64,000 nt of DNA, from positions 34,500 to 98,499 of the forward strand of contig NZ_RZYA01000031.1 in assembly GCF_004005495.1 (NCBI RefSeq), written 5' to 3'. This DNA is from Streptomyces antnestii (GTDB lineage: Bacteria; Actinomycetota; Actinomycetes; Streptomycetales; Streptomycetaceae). This document shows positions 1 to 9,588 of the stretch, one piece after another (position 1 is the stretch's first letter; each line of letters begins with the position of its first letter). A model generated the notes under the pieces. That model was given only the letters and a program-made list of their open reading frames with translations. It was not told where the DNA came from and searched no databases. The position numbers were made by a program, and so were the translations under genes.

Positions 1-366
1 CGGCGTACCGAAGCTGCCGCCGCACAGGACGTCCAGGCCGACCGCGTGCAGCGGCCCCGCGACGGGCCCGCCCGCCTGGCCGTAACAGACGCGCTGGCCG
101 GTGGTGAACACCGTGTCGGCGGCCAGTTCCAGCGGGACGAGCAGGGCGGCGATGCGGCCGAAGCCCCGCTCGCGCCCCGCGAGCGCGTACGCGAGGACGA
201 AGACGGCGCAGGCCGTGGCCGCCACCGTCGGCACCGGCAGGGGGACCCGGGACAGCAGGACGTGCGACGCGGCGGAGAGCGTCACGACGAGCGCCGTGAA
301 GAGCGCCGCGCGCACGGCTCTGAGCTGGGTCCCGGATATGTCGTCCATCGCGGAGGAGTGTCCCAT
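1..366 (-). CDS. Integral membrane protein, N-terminal part (cut by window edge)
   Basis: The frame opens with ATG at 366 and runs without a stop for 122 codons to the left edge, so only the N-terminus is visible. At least two hydrophobic stretches can be read, at about residues 21-38 and 45-62, separated by short polar loops, which suggests a multi-pass membrane protein. I do not recognise the family with confidence; similar Streptomyces proteins are annotated only as membrane proteins. The gene points away from dnaE, and its 5' side faces the DUF2252 gene with a 77-bp gap. Confidence 0.6.
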   Translation of the reverse strand, partial: MGHSSAMDDISGTQLRAVRAALFTALVVTLSAASHVLLSRVPLPVPTVAATACAVFVLAYALAGRERGFGRIAALLVPLELAADTVFTTGQRVCYGQAGGPVAGPLHAVGLDVLCGGSFGTP

Positions 367-443
367 GCGTTGCTGTAAGGGACCCCTAAAGGGTCGCTGT
401 GCGTTACGGGAGTGTTGTCAGGTCCACGGCTGGACCGGAGGAT

Positions 444-1769
444 CTACAGGCCCGGGATCCGGCCGTTGCGGAAGAGGTCCACGAAGATCTGGTGGTCGGC
501 ACGCGCGCGTGCGCCGTAGCTGTGGGCGAAGTCGACCAGGAGGCCCGCGAAGCCTTCCTCGTCCGCCGCGATCGCCGCGTCGATGGCCCGCTCCGTGGAG
601 AACGGCACCAGGGACTGGCCGGACAGGTCGTCGGCCGCCGCGTGCATCGTCGCCGTGGCCCGGCCGAGGTCGGCGACGACGGCGGCGATCTCCTCCAGGT
701 CGTCGATGTCCGACCAGTCGAGGTCCACCGCGTACGGCGACACCTCGGCGACCAACTGCCCCGAGCCGTCCAGCTCGGTCCAGCCCAGCCACGGGTCCGC
801 GTGCGCCTGGAGTGCCCGCTGCGAGATGACCGTGCGGTGACCCTCGTGCTCGAAGTAGTCCCGGATCGCCGCGTCCGTGATGTGCCGCGAGACGGCCGGG
901 GTCTGCGCCTGCTTGAGATAGATCACGACATCGTTCTCGAGGGCGTCGCTGTGGCCCTCCAGAAGGATGTTGTACGAGGGCAGGCCCGCGGAGCCGATGC
1001 CGATGCCGCGCCGCCCCACCACGTCCTTCACGCGGTACGAGTCCGGGCGCGTCAGGGACGACTCCGGGAGCGTCTCCAGATAGCCGTCGAAGGCCGCCAG
1101 GACCTTGTAGCGCGTCGCCGCGTCGAGCTCGATGGTGCCGCCGCCGGACGCGAACCGGCGCTCGAACTCACGAATCTCCGTCATCGAGTCGAGCAGCCCG
1201 AAGCGGGTCAGGGAGCGGGCGTCGCGCAGCGCGTCCAGGAGAGGGCCCTCGGCCGTGTCGAGCGTGAAGGGCGGTACCTCGTCGCTCTTGGCGCCCGTCG
1301 CAAGCGCGTGGATCCGCTCGCGGTACGCGCCCGCGTACGTGCGCACCAGCTCGGTGATCTGCTCGTCGCTCAGCGCCTTGGAGTAGCCGATCAGCGCCAC
1401 GGAGGCGGCGAAGCGCTTGAGGTCCCAGGTGAAGGGGCCGACGTACGCCTCGTCGAAGTCGTTCACGTTGAAGATCAGGCGGCCCGTGGAGTCCATGTAC
1501 GTGCCGAAGTTCTCCGCGTGCAGATCGCCGTGGATCCACACCCGGCCCGTGCGGTCGTCCAGGTACGGGCCGCCGTGCCGCTCCCGCTCCAGGTCCGCGT
1601 AGAACAGGCACGCCGTCCCGCGGTAGAACGCGAACGCGGACGACGCCATCTTGCGGAACTTCACCCGGAACGCCGCCGGGTCGGCGGCCAGTAGCTCACC
1701 GAACGCGGTGTCGAAAACGCTGAGGATCTGCTCGCCGCGCTGTTCAGCGGTGGGCTGCGGGACCGACAT
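444..1769 (-). CDS. DUF2252 family protein
   Basis: A 441-residue protein with the features of DUF2252, a family with a protein-kinase/aminoglycoside-phosphotransferase-like fold and no settled function. The phosphotransferase-like motif HGDLHAENF is at residues 80-88, and a second acidic motif, NVNDFDEAYVG, follows at about residue 100, in the positions where kinase-like folds bind metal and nucleotide. No signal peptide or membrane segment is seen, so the protein should be cytoplasmic. The start at 1769 is supported by a GGAGG-type ribosome-binding site about 9 nt upstream. It is divergent from dnaE. Confidence 0.88.
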   Translation of the reverse strand: MSVPQPTAEQRGEQILSVFDTAFGELLAADPAAFRVKFRKMASSAFAFYRGTACLFYADLERERHGGPYLDDRTGRVWIHGDLHAENFGTYMDSTGRLIFNVNDFDEAYVGPFTWDLKRFAASVALIGYSKALSDEQITELVRTYAGAYRERIHALATGAKSDEVPPFTLDTAEGPLLDALRDARSLTRFGLLDSMTEIREFERRFASGGGTIELDAATRYKVLAAFDGYLETLPESSLTRPDSYRVKDVVGRRGIGIGSAGLPSYNILLEGHSDALENDVVIYLKQAQTPAVSRHITDAAIRDYFEHEGHRTVISQRALQAHADPWLGWTELDGSGQLVAEVSPYAVDLDWSDIDDLEEIAAVVADLGRATATMHAAADDLSGQSLVPFSTERAIDAAIAADEEGFAGLLVDFAHSYGARARADHQIFVDLFRNGRIPGL

Positions 1770-1818
1770 CGCGGGGTGCCTCCTGGTGCGGGGTTGGTGC
1801 CGTTACGGCCGTGACATG

Positions 1819-1836
1819 GGAACAGGTGTGTGTTCC
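1819..1836. promoter_or_regulatory. Inverted repeat upstream of the DUF2252 gene
   Basis: GGAACA and TGTTCC form a perfect 6-bp inverted repeat with a 6-nt spacer in the divergent DUF2252/dnaE region, 50 bp before the DUF2252 start. It could be an operator. I do not recognise it as the site of a known regulator. Confidence 0.3.
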
Positions 1837-1975
1837 GCCCTGTCCAACGCACGACCGTACCCCCGAGTGCCCGACGGTTGTCAGTGGCCACCCGTAGACT
1901 TCCAAGCTGTCCCCCGAGACCGACCGCTGCCCGTCACCGGTCCGTTTCCGTCCGTTCTCGCTGGAGGCTGAAACC

Positions 1976-4900
1976 GTGTCAAAGCCGCCGTTCACGCACC
2001 TGCACGTCCACACCCAGTACTCGCTGCTGGACGGTGCCGCGCGGCTCAAGGACATGTTCAATGCCTGCAATGAAATGGGCATGACGCACATCGCCATGTC
2101 CGACCACGGCAACCTCCACGGGGCGTACGACTTCTTCCACTCGGCGAAGAAGGCCGGCGTCGTGCCGATCATCGGCATCGAGGCGTACGTCGCCCCCGAG
2201 TCCCGCCGCAACAAGCGCAAGGTCCAGTGGGGTCAGCCGCACCAGAAGCGGGACGACGTCTCCGGTTCCGGTGGTTACACCCACAAGACGATGTGGGCGG
2301 CGAACAGCACAGGTCTGTACAACCTGTTCAAGCTGTCCTCGGACGCGTACGCCGAGGGCTGGCTGCAGAAGTGGCCCCGCATGGACAAGGAGACGATCTC
2401 CCAGTGGTCGGAGGGGCTCATCGCCTCGACCGGCTGCCCGTCCGGCGAGCTCCAGACGCGTCTGCGCCTCGGCCAGTTCGACGAGGCCCTGAAGTCGGCC
2501 GCCGAGTACCAGGACATCTTCGGCAAGGACCGGTACTTCCTGGAGCTGATGGACCACGGCATCGAGATCGAGCGCCGGGTCCGCGACGGGCTCCTGGAGA
2601 TCGGCAAGAAGCTCGGCATCCCGCCCCTGGTGACGAACGACTCGCACTACACGTACGCCCACGAGGCGACCGCGCACGACGCCCTGCTGTGCATCCAGAC
2701 CGGCAAGAACCTCTCGGACCCGGACCGCTTCCGCTTCGACGGCACCGGCTACTACCTGAAGACGACCGACGAGATGTACGCCATCGACTCGTCCGACGCC
2801 TGGCAGGAGGGCTGCGCCAACACGCTCCTGGTCGCCGAGCAGATCGACACCACGGGCATGTTCGAGAAGCGCGACCTCATGCCGAAGTTCGAGATCCCGG
2901 ACGGGTTCACCGAGGTCACCTGGTTCCAGGAGGAGGTCCGCCGCGGCATGGAGCGCCGCTACCCCGGCGGCGTCCCCGAGGACCGCCAGAAGCAGGCCGA
3001 GTACGAGATGGACATCATCATCCAGATGGGGTTCCCGGGGTACTTCCTCGTGGTCGCCGACTTCATCATGTGGGCGAAGAACAACGGCATCGCGGTGGGC
3101 CCCGGCCGAGGCTCCGCGGCCGGTTCGATCGTCGCGTACGCCATGGGCATCACCGACCTCGACCCGATCACGCACGGCCTGATCTTCGAGCGGTTCCTCA
3201 ACCCCGAGCGCGTCTCCATGCCCGATGTCGACATCGACTTCGACGAGCGCAGGCGCGTCGAGGTGATCCGGTACGTGACCGAGAAGTACGGCGCCGACAA
3301 GGTCGCCATGATCGGCACCTACGGCAAGATCAAGGCCAAGAACGCGATCAAGGACTCCGCGCGCGTCCTCGGCTACCCGTACGCGATGGGTGACCGCCTC
3401 ACCAAGGCGATGCCCGCCGACGTCCTCGGCAAGGGCATCGACCTCAGCGGCATCACCGACCCCTCGCACCCGCGCTACAGCGAGGCGGGCGAGATTCGCT
3501 CGATGTACGAGAACGAGCCGGACGTCAAGAAGGTCATCGACACCGCGAAGGGTGTGGAGGGCCTGGTCCGGCAGATGGGCGTGCACGCGGCGGGCGTCAT
3601 CATGTCCAGCGAGCCGATCGTGGACCACGCCCCGATCTGGGTGCGCCACTCGGACGGCGTGACGATCACGCAGTGGGACTACCCGCAGTGCGAGTCGCTC
3701 GGCCTGCTGAAGATGGACTTCCTGGGCCTGCGGAACCTGACCATCATGGACGACGCCGTCAAGATGGTGAAGGCCAACAAGGGCATCGACCTGGAGATGC
3801 TCTCGCTGCCCCTGGACGACCCCAAGACGTACGAGATGCTGTGCCGCGGTGACACGCTCGGCGTGTTCCAGTTCGACGGCGGGCCGATGCGCTCCCTGCT
3901 CCGCCAGATGCAGCCCGACAACTTCGAGGACATTTCCGCCGTCTCGGCCCTGTACCGGCCGGGCCCGATGGGAATGAACTCGCACACGAACTACGCGGAG
4001 CGCAAGAACGGGCGCCAGGAGATCACCCCGATCCACCCTGAGCTCGAAGAGCCCCTGAAGGAGACCCTGGGTCTCACCTACGGCCTCATCGTGTACCAGG
4101 AGCAGGTGCAGAAGGCCGCCCAGATCATCGCCGGCTACTCGCTCGGCGAAGCCGACATCCTGCGCCGCGTGATGGGCAAGAAGAAGCCCGAGGAGCTGGA
4201 GAAGAACTTCGTCCTCTTCCAGGCCGGCGCAAAGAAGAAGGGCTTCTCCGACGCGGCGATCCAGGCCCTGTGGGACGTCCTGGTGCCGTTCGCCGGATAC
4301 GCGTTCAACAAGGCGCACTCGTCCGCGTACGGTCTCGTCACCTACTGGACCGCCTACCTCAAGGCGAACTACCCGGCCGAGTACATGGCCGCGCTGCTCA
4401 CGTCCGTGAAGGACGACAAGGACAAGTCCGCGGTCTATCTCAACGAGTGCCGGCGCATGGGCATCAGGGTGCTGCCCCCGAACGTGAACGAGTCCGAGCA
4501 GAACTTCGCCGCCCAGGGCGACGACGTGATCCTCTTCGGCCTCTCGGCGGTCCGTAACGTCGGGACGAACGTCGTCGAGTCGATCATCCGCTCGCGCAAG
4601 GCCAAGGGGAAGTACGCCTCGTTCCCCGACTACCTCGACAAGGTCGAGGCCGCCGCGTGCAACAAGCGCACCACGGAGTCGCTGATCAAGGCCGGCGCCT
4701 TCGACACGATGGGCCACACCCGCAAGGGCCTCACCGCGCAGTACGAGCCGATGATCGACAACGTGGTCGCGGTCAAGCGCAAGGAGGCCGAGGGCCAGTT
4801 CGACCTCTTCGGCGGCATGGGCGACGAGGGCGGCAGCGACGAGCCGGGCTTCGGGCTCGACGTCGAGTTCTCCACGGACGAGTGGGAGAAGACGTATCTC

Positions 4901-5518
4901 CTCGCCCAGGAGCGGGAGATGCTCGGTCTGTACGTCTCCGACCACCCGCTGTTCGGACTCGAACACGTGCTGTCCGACAAGGCCGACGCCGGCATCGGGC
5001 AGCTCACCGGCGGTGACTACTCGGACGGTTCGATCGTCACCATCGGTGGCATCATCTCCGGCCTCCAGCGCAAGATGACCAAGCAGGGCAACGCCTGGGC
5101 CATCGCCACCGTCGAGGACCTGGCCGGCTCCATCGAGTGCATGTTCTTCCCAGCGACGTACCAGCTGGTGTCGACCCAACTCGTCGAGGACGCCGTCGTG
5201 TTCGTCAAGGGACGCCTCGACAAGCGCGAGGACGTGCCGCGCCTCGTCGCTATGGAACTCATGGTCCCTGATCTGTCGAACGCCGGGACCAACGCGCCGG
5301 TGATCATCACTATCCCGACGGTGAAGGTCACCCCGCCCATGGTCAGCCGGCTCGGTGAGATCCTCGGTCACCACAAGGGCAACAGCGAGGTGCGGATCAA
5401 GCTTCAGGGTGCCCGCAAGACGACCGTCCTGCGGCTCGACCGGCACCGGGTGCAGCCCGATCCCGCGCTCTTCGGGGATCTGAAGGTGCTGCTGGGGCCG
5501 TCTTGTCTGGCGGGTTGA
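1976..5518 (+). CDS. dnaE: DNA polymerase III alpha subunit
   Basis: The replicative polymerase catalytic subunit, 1180 residues, the usual length for actinobacterial DnaE1. The N-terminal PHP domain starts with HLHVHTQYSLLDG (about residues 8-20). The polymerase palm carries PDVDIDFD, with the metal-binding aspartates at 417 and 419 and a third in KMDFLGL at about 581. A C-terminal OB-fold region (GSIVTIGGIISGLQRK) lies around residue 1020. The GTG start at 1976 directly precedes SKPPFTHLHVH and has a GGAGG-like sequence (tggagg) upstream. It is transcribed alone, with a hairpin terminator just after the stop. Confidence 0.98.
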   Translation: MSKPPFTHLHVHTQYSLLDGAARLKDMFNACNEMGMTHIAMSDHGNLHGAYDFFHSAKKAGVVPIIGIEAYVAPESRRNKRKVQWGQPHQKRDDVSGSGGYTHKTMWAANSTGLYNLFKLSSDAYAEGWLQKWPRMDKETISQWSEGLIASTGCPSGELQTRLRLGQFDEALKSAAEYQDIFGKDRYFLELMDHGIEIERRVRDGLLEIGKKLGIPPLVTNDSHYTYAHEATAHDALLCIQTGKNLSDPDRFRFDGTGYYLKTTDEMYAIDSSDAWQEGCANTLLVAEQIDTTGMFEKRDLMPKFEIPDGFTEVTWFQEEVRRGMERRYPGGVPEDRQKQAEYEMDIIIQMGFPGYFLVVADFIMWAKNNGIAVGPGRGSAAGSIVAYAMGITDLDPITHGLIFERFLNPERVSMPDVDIDFDERRRVEVIRYVTEKYGADKVAMIGTYGKIKAKNAIKDSARVLGYPYAMGDRLTKAMPADVLGKGIDLSGITDPSHPRYSEAGEIRSMYENEPDVKKVIDTAKGVEGLVRQMGVHAAGVIMSSEPIVDHAPIWVRHSDGVTITQWDYPQCESLGLLKMDFLGLRNLTIMDDAVKMVKANKGIDLEMLSLPLDDPKTYEMLCRGDTLGVFQFDGGPMRSLLRQMQPDNFEDISAVSALYRPGPMGMNSHTNYAERKNGRQEITPIHPELEEPLKETLGLTYGLIVYQEQVQKAAQIIAGYSLGEADILRRVMGKKKPEELEKNFVLFQAGAKKKGFSDAAIQALWDVLVPFAGYAFNKAHSSAYGLVTYWTAYLKANYPAEYMAALLTSVKDDKDKSAVYLNECRRMGIRVLPPNVNESEQNFAAQGDDVILFGLSAVRNVGTNVVESIIRSRKAKGKYASFPDYLDKVEAAACNKRTTESLIKAGAFDTMGHTRKGLTAQYEPMIDNVVAVKRKEAEGQFDLFGGMGDEGGSDEPGFGLDVEFSTDEWEKTYLLAQEREMLGLYVSDHPLFGLEHVLSDKADAGIGQLTGGDYSDGSIVTIGGIISGLQRKMTKQGNAWAIATVEDLAGSIECMFFPATYQLVSTQLVEDAVVFVKGRLDKREDVPRLVAMELMVPDLSNAGTNAPVIITIPTVKVTPPMVSRLGEILGHHKGNSEVRIKLQGARKTTVLRLDRHRVQPDPALFGDLKVLLGPSCLAG

Positions 5519-5548
5519 GTGGGTTGGCGCGCGGTGTGACGGCATGAG

Positions 5549-5584
5549 TGAAGGGGCGCTCCCGGTTCCGGGAGCGCCCCTTCA
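5549..5584 (+). terminator. Hairpin terminator after dnaE
   Basis: A perfect 17-bp inverted repeat with a tiny loop lies 30 bp after the dnaE stop, and the facing DUF6243 gene ends just beyond it. There is no clear U tract, which is common for Streptomyces terminators. It probably serves both converging genes. Confidence 0.75.
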
Positions 5585-5621
5585 TGCTGTGCCCAAAGGG
5601 CCACTCGCCTTGTGGAAGGCG

Positions 5622-5801
5622 TCAGTTGTGGCCGAAGCGACGCTGGTGCTTACGGGCAACATCCGCCGGGCTGCCTTGAGCCTGCGCCTGCATCGCCGAC
5701 TGCGCTTCCATCGCGGCCGACTTGGCCTGCTCGGTGGCTCGCTCGGACGTGGAGGCGCTGCTGCGCTGGTCGCCCTGCTTGCGGTTCTTGTTCTTGGCCA
5801 T
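5622..5801 (-). CDS. Small DUF6243 family protein
   Basis: A 59-residue, very hydrophilic protein starting MAKNKNRKQGDQRSS, with an Ala/Gln-rich middle (AMEAQSAMQAQAQG) and the basic end ARKHQRRFGHN. The lysine-rich start and this tail are what I recall of DUF6243, a small Streptomyces family of unknown function. The start is fixed by an AGGAGG ribosome-binding site 9-10 nt before ATG. No membrane segment or cysteine is present. It converges with dnaE. Confidence 0.75.
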   Translation of the reverse strand: MAKNKNRKQGDQRSSASTSERATEQAKSAAMEAQSAMQAQAQGSPADVARKHQRRFGHN

Positions 5802-6066
5802 GGTGATCTGCCTCCTGAGGGGGATCTAGGGGCCAGGGCCGGATTCAGATTCACATATGCTGACGAAGAGCGCATGTCAGAGAATTACCGTGCGTGATAA
5901 GGGCTGTCGGAGTGTTGTGCCGCCGATCCGCCACGCCGAAGATCGAGTTCGGGCCGTTAACCCCCGCGTGGTCGGGCAGACTCGAAGGAAACCCGAAGCG
6001 AACCCGCGACCGTCGACACCGTGGGGCCTCCGGACGCCGGTATTTCAGCGAAAGAGGGTGGATCGC

Positions 6067-7389
6067 GTGGACCGTTGCATCGTCCTGGTGGATGCCGGGT
6101 ACCTGCTGGGGGCCGCCGCGAGTCTCCTCGCGGGGGAGCCGTCCCGGTCCCGGATCACCGTCGATCATGTCGCACTCATCCAAGGGCTCCGTGAGCGCGC
6201 CGAATCCGATACCGAGCGGCCGCTTCTGCGTATCTACTGGTTCGACGGAGCGCCGGACCGGGTGCCTCAGCCTGAGCATCGGCGGTTGCGTGTGATGCCG
6301 CGCGTGACCGTGCGGCTCGGTGCCCTGACCCGTAGTGACGGGCGGTGGGCACAGAAAGGTGTCGACGCGGCCATGCACGCCGAGTTGACCGAGCTCGCCC
6401 GTAACCGTGCGTGCTCCGACATCGTGCTGGTGACCGGGGACGGTGATCTGCTGCCCGGCATGATGGCCGCGAAGGAGCACGGGGTCGCCGTGCATCTGTG
6501 GGCCGTGCAGGCCGCCGACGGTGACTACAACCAGTCCGAGGACCTTGTCGCCGAGGCGGACGAGCGGCGCGTGCTCGACCGGACCTGGATCACCAAGGCC
6601 GTACGGGCCAAGGACCTCGGCGGGATCTGTGCGCCGCAGCCCGCTCCGCGGCCCGAGATCGCGGCCATTCTGTCCGCGCCGTTGCCCGAGTCCGCGCTTG
6701 CCTCCGCGGCGGGGCGTGCCGCGGATCTGTCTGGTGGGCAGGGGGCCGGGGTTGGGGCCGGTGCGGGGGCTGGTGCCGGGGGTTCCGGTGCGGGGGTGCG
6801 GGGTGGCGTTGATCATGAGGGGGCCGGGCGTGACGGTGGTGGGGGCGAGGACGAGCGGGGTGCGGGGAAGGGTGTTCCCACTCCCAAGGATCTTGCCGCG
6901 CTGAAGGGGCCGGGGGGCGCGCCCGGGCTTGGTGGGCATCCTTCCGTTCAGCCCGGGCAGCATCCCGCCAACGCGACGCTGCGGTGGTCGTCCGACAAGG
7001 GGTGGGTCGAGCGGCCCGGCGTCGCGGGGGAGTCGGCGGAGGCGGCGTCCTTGCCGACGCTGGCGCAGCTGACCACCGCCGAGCAGCGGTGGGCCGACCG
7101 CGAGGAGGACATCACCACCGTCGGTGGTGACCCCTTCGAGGTGGGGCAGGTGTTCGCCCGGCGGTGGATGGAGCGGCTGGGGGACCAGGTGCAGTTGCAG
7201 AAGCTGTCCACCATGTATCCGCGCGTGCCGCATCGCATCGACGGGGAGCTGCTGCGGTATGCCGCCCGGTTCGGGCTGCTCGCCCACAAGGACGATCAGA
7301 TCGACGAGCACGATCGGTATGCGATCCGGGCCGGGTTCTGGCGTGAGGTCGATGTGCGGGTTTCCGCGGAGCGGGTTTCCGCGGAGTAG
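6067..7389 (+). CDS. NYN (PIN-like) domain protein
   Basis: About 440 residues. The N-terminal 180 residues are a NYN domain, a PIN-like nuclease fold: RCIVLVDAGYLLG opens it and DIVLVTGDGDLLPGMM supplies the second set of conserved acidic residues expected to bind metal. A glycine-rich low-complexity linker follows (roughly residues 215-275), then a C-terminal domain that is conserved in Streptomyces but has no known role. The GTG at 6067 was chosen because AAGAGGG lies 8 nt before it; GTG at 6058 is an alternative. RNA substrates are inferred from the fold only. Confidence 0.85.
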   Translation: MDRCIVLVDAGYLLGAAASLLAGEPSRSRITVDHVALIQGLRERAESDTERPLLRIYWFDGAPDRVPQPEHRRLRVMPRVTVRLGALTRSDGRWAQKGVDAAMHAELTELARNRACSDIVLVTGDGDLLPGMMAAKEHGVAVHLWAVQAADGDYNQSEDLVAEADERRVLDRTWITKAVRAKDLGGICAPQPAPRPEIAAILSAPLPESALASAAGRAADLSGGQGAGVGAGAGAGAGGSGAGVRGGVDHEGAGRDGGGGEDERGAGKGVPTPKDLAALKGPGGAPGLGGHPSVQPGQHPANATLRWSSDKGWVERPGVAGESAEAASLPTLAQLTTAEQRWADREEDITTVGGDPFEVGQVFARRWMERLGDQVQLQKLSTMYPRVPHRIDGELLRYAARFGLLAHKDDQIDEHDRYAIRAGFWREVDVRVSAERVSAE

Positions 7390-7730
7390 GGCGGCCGCCG
7401 TTTTTCGGGTGGGTTCGCTGCGGTGCGGTCGTTGTCGTAGGTGCGGGGCCGTGCCGGTATGTCCGTCCTCGCCAGCACTGTCGTGTCGTCGCCTGGGTGT
7501 GGGCGTCACTGGTGGGTACCGGCTCCGGGCGGACAAACCGGCACGGCCCCTCCTGTTCGTTGGCGGCCCCTCCGGCTGCGGCTTCGGCTTCGGGTGTGGG
7601 TGTGGGTGTGGCTGCCGGTGCGTCGGGGGCGGGCCGGTTCTGGTTTCGTGGTTGTTGGTCGTCCGGGTTTCGGTGGGTTGTTCCTACCCGGGGGGCGGGT
7701 GGCAGGTCGGACCCCGTACTCTCGTCCTTC
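7390..7730. other. Intergenic region holding a palindromic repeat and the ABC promoter
   Basis: This 341-bp gap has no convincing gene. It contains copy 1 of the dispersed palindromic element (7445-7550), a G/T-rich tract, and at its right end a TACTCT hexamer (7717-7722) that ends 8 nt before the GTG of the ABC gene and could be its -10 box. Confidence 0.6.
7445..7550. repeat. Dispersed palindromic element, copy 1
   Basis: Two 21-nt arms (7445-7465 and 7530-7550) are reverse complements at 20 of 21 positions and enclose a 64-nt loop. A second copy with the same arms lies at 36793-36895. Both copies carry CCGGTATGTCCGTCCTCGCC at the left arm. It has no coding capacity and resembles a REP- or MITE-like element. 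Confidence 0.75.
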
Positions 7731-8741
7731 GTGAGTACGCGCACGGCACAGACGGCCCCCGGTGATGTGGTGTGTGTCGTGCGGGACCTCGTGCGGACGT
7801 ATCCCGCCACCCGTGGGCGTCGTGGAGCGCCCGGCAGCGCTGAGATCCGAGCCACCGACGGGGTGTCCCTCGATATTTGGCGCGGGGAGATTTTTGGGCT
7901 CCTCGGGCCCAACGGTGCCGGCAAGTCCACGCTCGTGCGGCAGCTCACCGGGTTGATGCGGCCCGACAGCGGGTCTGTGGAGATTCTGGGGCACGACATC
8001 GTGCGGTACCCGGAGCGGGCCTCTCGGATTCTGGCGTATCTGGGGCAGGAGTCGACCGCTCTCGATGAGTTGACTGTTTCGCTTGCCGTGGAGACCACCG
8101 CGCGGTTGCGCGGGCTCGGTCTGCGGAGCGCTCGGGGTGAGCGGGACGCTGTGGTGGAGGAGCTGGGGCTCGGGGCCATTGCGTCGCGGCCTTTGAAGAA
8201 GCTTTCCGGGGGGCAGCGGCGGCTTGCCTGTTTTGCGGCGGCGCTGGCCGGGGAGCGGCCGCTTCTTGTGCTGGACGAGCCCACTACGGGGATGGATCCC
8301 GTCGCCCGGCGGGCCGTGTGGGGTGCCGTCGACCGGCGGCGGGCCGAGCGGGGGGCGACTGTCGTGCTGGTCACCCATAACGTCATCGAGGCCGAGACCG
8401 TGCTGGATCGGGTGGCTGTTCTTGATCGTGGGCGCGTGATTGCTTGTGACACGCCTGCCGGGCTCAAAGAGAAGGTCGCCGGCGAGGTGCGGGTCGAGCT
8501 CGTGTGGCGGGAGCGGGCGCCTGTGGAGGTGGCGGCTGTCGCCGCGCTGCGTGCCGGTGCGGTCGAGTCGGGGCGGCGGTGGTCGCTGCGCCTCCGGCCT
8601 GATGAGGCCCGTGCCGCCGTTGCCGCGGTGACCGGCGGGCCCGCGTTCGCCGCTCTGGACGATTTCTCGCTCACCACGCCGAGCCTGGAAGATGTGTATC
8701 TGGCTCTCGGCGGCAGCGCCAAGGGGCTGGTGAAGTCGTGA
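7731..8741 (+). CDS. ABC transporter ATP-binding protein
   Basis: A 336-residue ATPase of the ABC-2 (DrrA-like) exporter type. Walker A is LLGPNGAGKST, the signature is LSGGQRRL, and Walker B is LLVLDEPTTGMDP, followed by the switch histidine region VLVTHN. A C-terminal domain of about 90 residues follows the ATPase core, as in DrrA relatives. The GTG at 7731 lacks a ribosome-binding site and lies just after a -10-like hexamer. The permease starts 22 nt downstream, so the two form one exporter. The substrate cannot be told. Confidence 0.92.
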   Translation: MSTRTAQTAPGDVVCVVRDLVRTYPATRGRRGAPGSAEIRATDGVSLDIWRGEIFGLLGPNGAGKSTLVRQLTGLMRPDSGSVEILGHDIVRYPERASRILAYLGQESTALDELTVSLAVETTARLRGLGLRSARGERDAVVEELGLGAIASRPLKKLSGGQRRLACFAAALAGERPLLVLDEPTTGMDPVARRAVWGAVDRRRAERGATVVLVTHNVIEAETVLDRVAVLDRGRVIACDTPAGLKEKVAGEVRVELVWRERAPVEVAAVAALRAGAVESGRRWSLRLRPDEARAAVAAVTGGPAFAALDDFSLTTPSLEDVYLALGGSAKGLVKS

Positions 8742-8763
8742 ACGTAGACAGGAGTCAGGCACC

Positions 8764-9588
8764 GTGAGTGTCGTACCCGCTGAAGTCCTGCAGGGCGGTG
8801 CCCGGGCGGGCCGGGGCGGGCTGACCGTCGAGGGCGGCGAGCTGGCCCCTCGGGCGCGGCTGCTGCCGTCCCTCGCGGCCGTGTACCGCGCGCAGCTCTC
8901 GCGGGCGCGCGTGGCCCGGATCCCGTTGCTCTTCGTCGCCACCTTCCAGTCCGTCGGGATCATGATCCTGATGCGGGGCGTGGTGGACGGGGGGCGCGAG
9001 GCTCAGGCTGTGGTCGCCGGGTCGAGTGTGTTGGTTGTCGCGTTTGTAGCTCTTAATCTGCTTGCTCAGTATTTCGGGCAGTTGCGGGCCTCTGGTGGGC
9101 TCGATCATTACGCGACCCTGCCTGTGCCGCCCGCTGCGGTGGTGCTGGGGGCCGCCGGTGCGTACGCCTCGTTCACCGTGCCGGGGACCGTGGTGACGGC
9201 TGTTGTCGGGTGTGTGATGTTCCAGCTGCCGGTTGCGCATCTGTGGGTGCTTGCCGCTGTCATTCCGCTTGCCGGGGCTGCGCTCTCCGGGCTCGGTGCC
9301 GCGCTCGGGTTGCTTGCGCCGCGGCCTGAACTGGCCACCTTGTTGGGGCAGTTGGGTATGTCCGCGGCGCTCTTGTTGGGGGTTCTGCCCGCCGATCGGA
9401 TGCCGGGGGTCATTCAGTACGCGCGCGATCTGCTGCCGTCCACTTATGGAGTGGAGGCTTTTGCGCGGACGTTCGGCGCGCGTCCGGACTGGGGGGGCGT
9501 GCTCCTCGATCTGGGTGTCTGCGGCGTCGTCGGTGTCGCCTCGCTGGCGCTGGCGACCTGGGCTTATCGCCGGGCGGCCGTCCGGTGA
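8764..9588 (+). CDS. ABC-2 type transporter permease
   Basis: A 274-residue permease with about six hydrophobic segments, starting after a roughly 50-residue polar N-terminus (first segment about residues 57-75) and ending WAYRRAAVR. The ABC-2 pattern and its place directly behind the ATPase make it the membrane half of the exporter. Its GTG start follows an ACAGGAG ribosome-binding site within the short spacer, so it should be translated from the ATPase mRNA. Many T-ending codons and GGG glycines set these two genes apart from the his/trp block. Confidence 0.9.
   Translation: MSVVPAEVLQGGARAGRGGLTVEGGELAPRARLLPSLAAVYRAQLSRARVARIPLLFVATFQSVGIMILMRGVVDGGREAQAVVAGSSVLVVAFVALNLLAQYFGQLRASGGLDHYATLPVPPAAVVLGAAGAYASFTVPGTVVTAVVGCVMFQLPVAHLWVLAAVIPLAGAALSGLGAALGLLAPRPELATLLGQLGMSAALLLGVLPADRMPGVIQYARDLLPSTYGVEAFARTFGARPDWGGVLLDLGVCGVVGVASLALATWAYRRAAVR

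Noticed and set aside
1979..5545. 1188-codon open frame on the minus strand across dnaE
   Set aside because: It mirrors dnaE in a high-GC antisense frame and its product has no family features (Val/Arg/Leu-rich, no motif).
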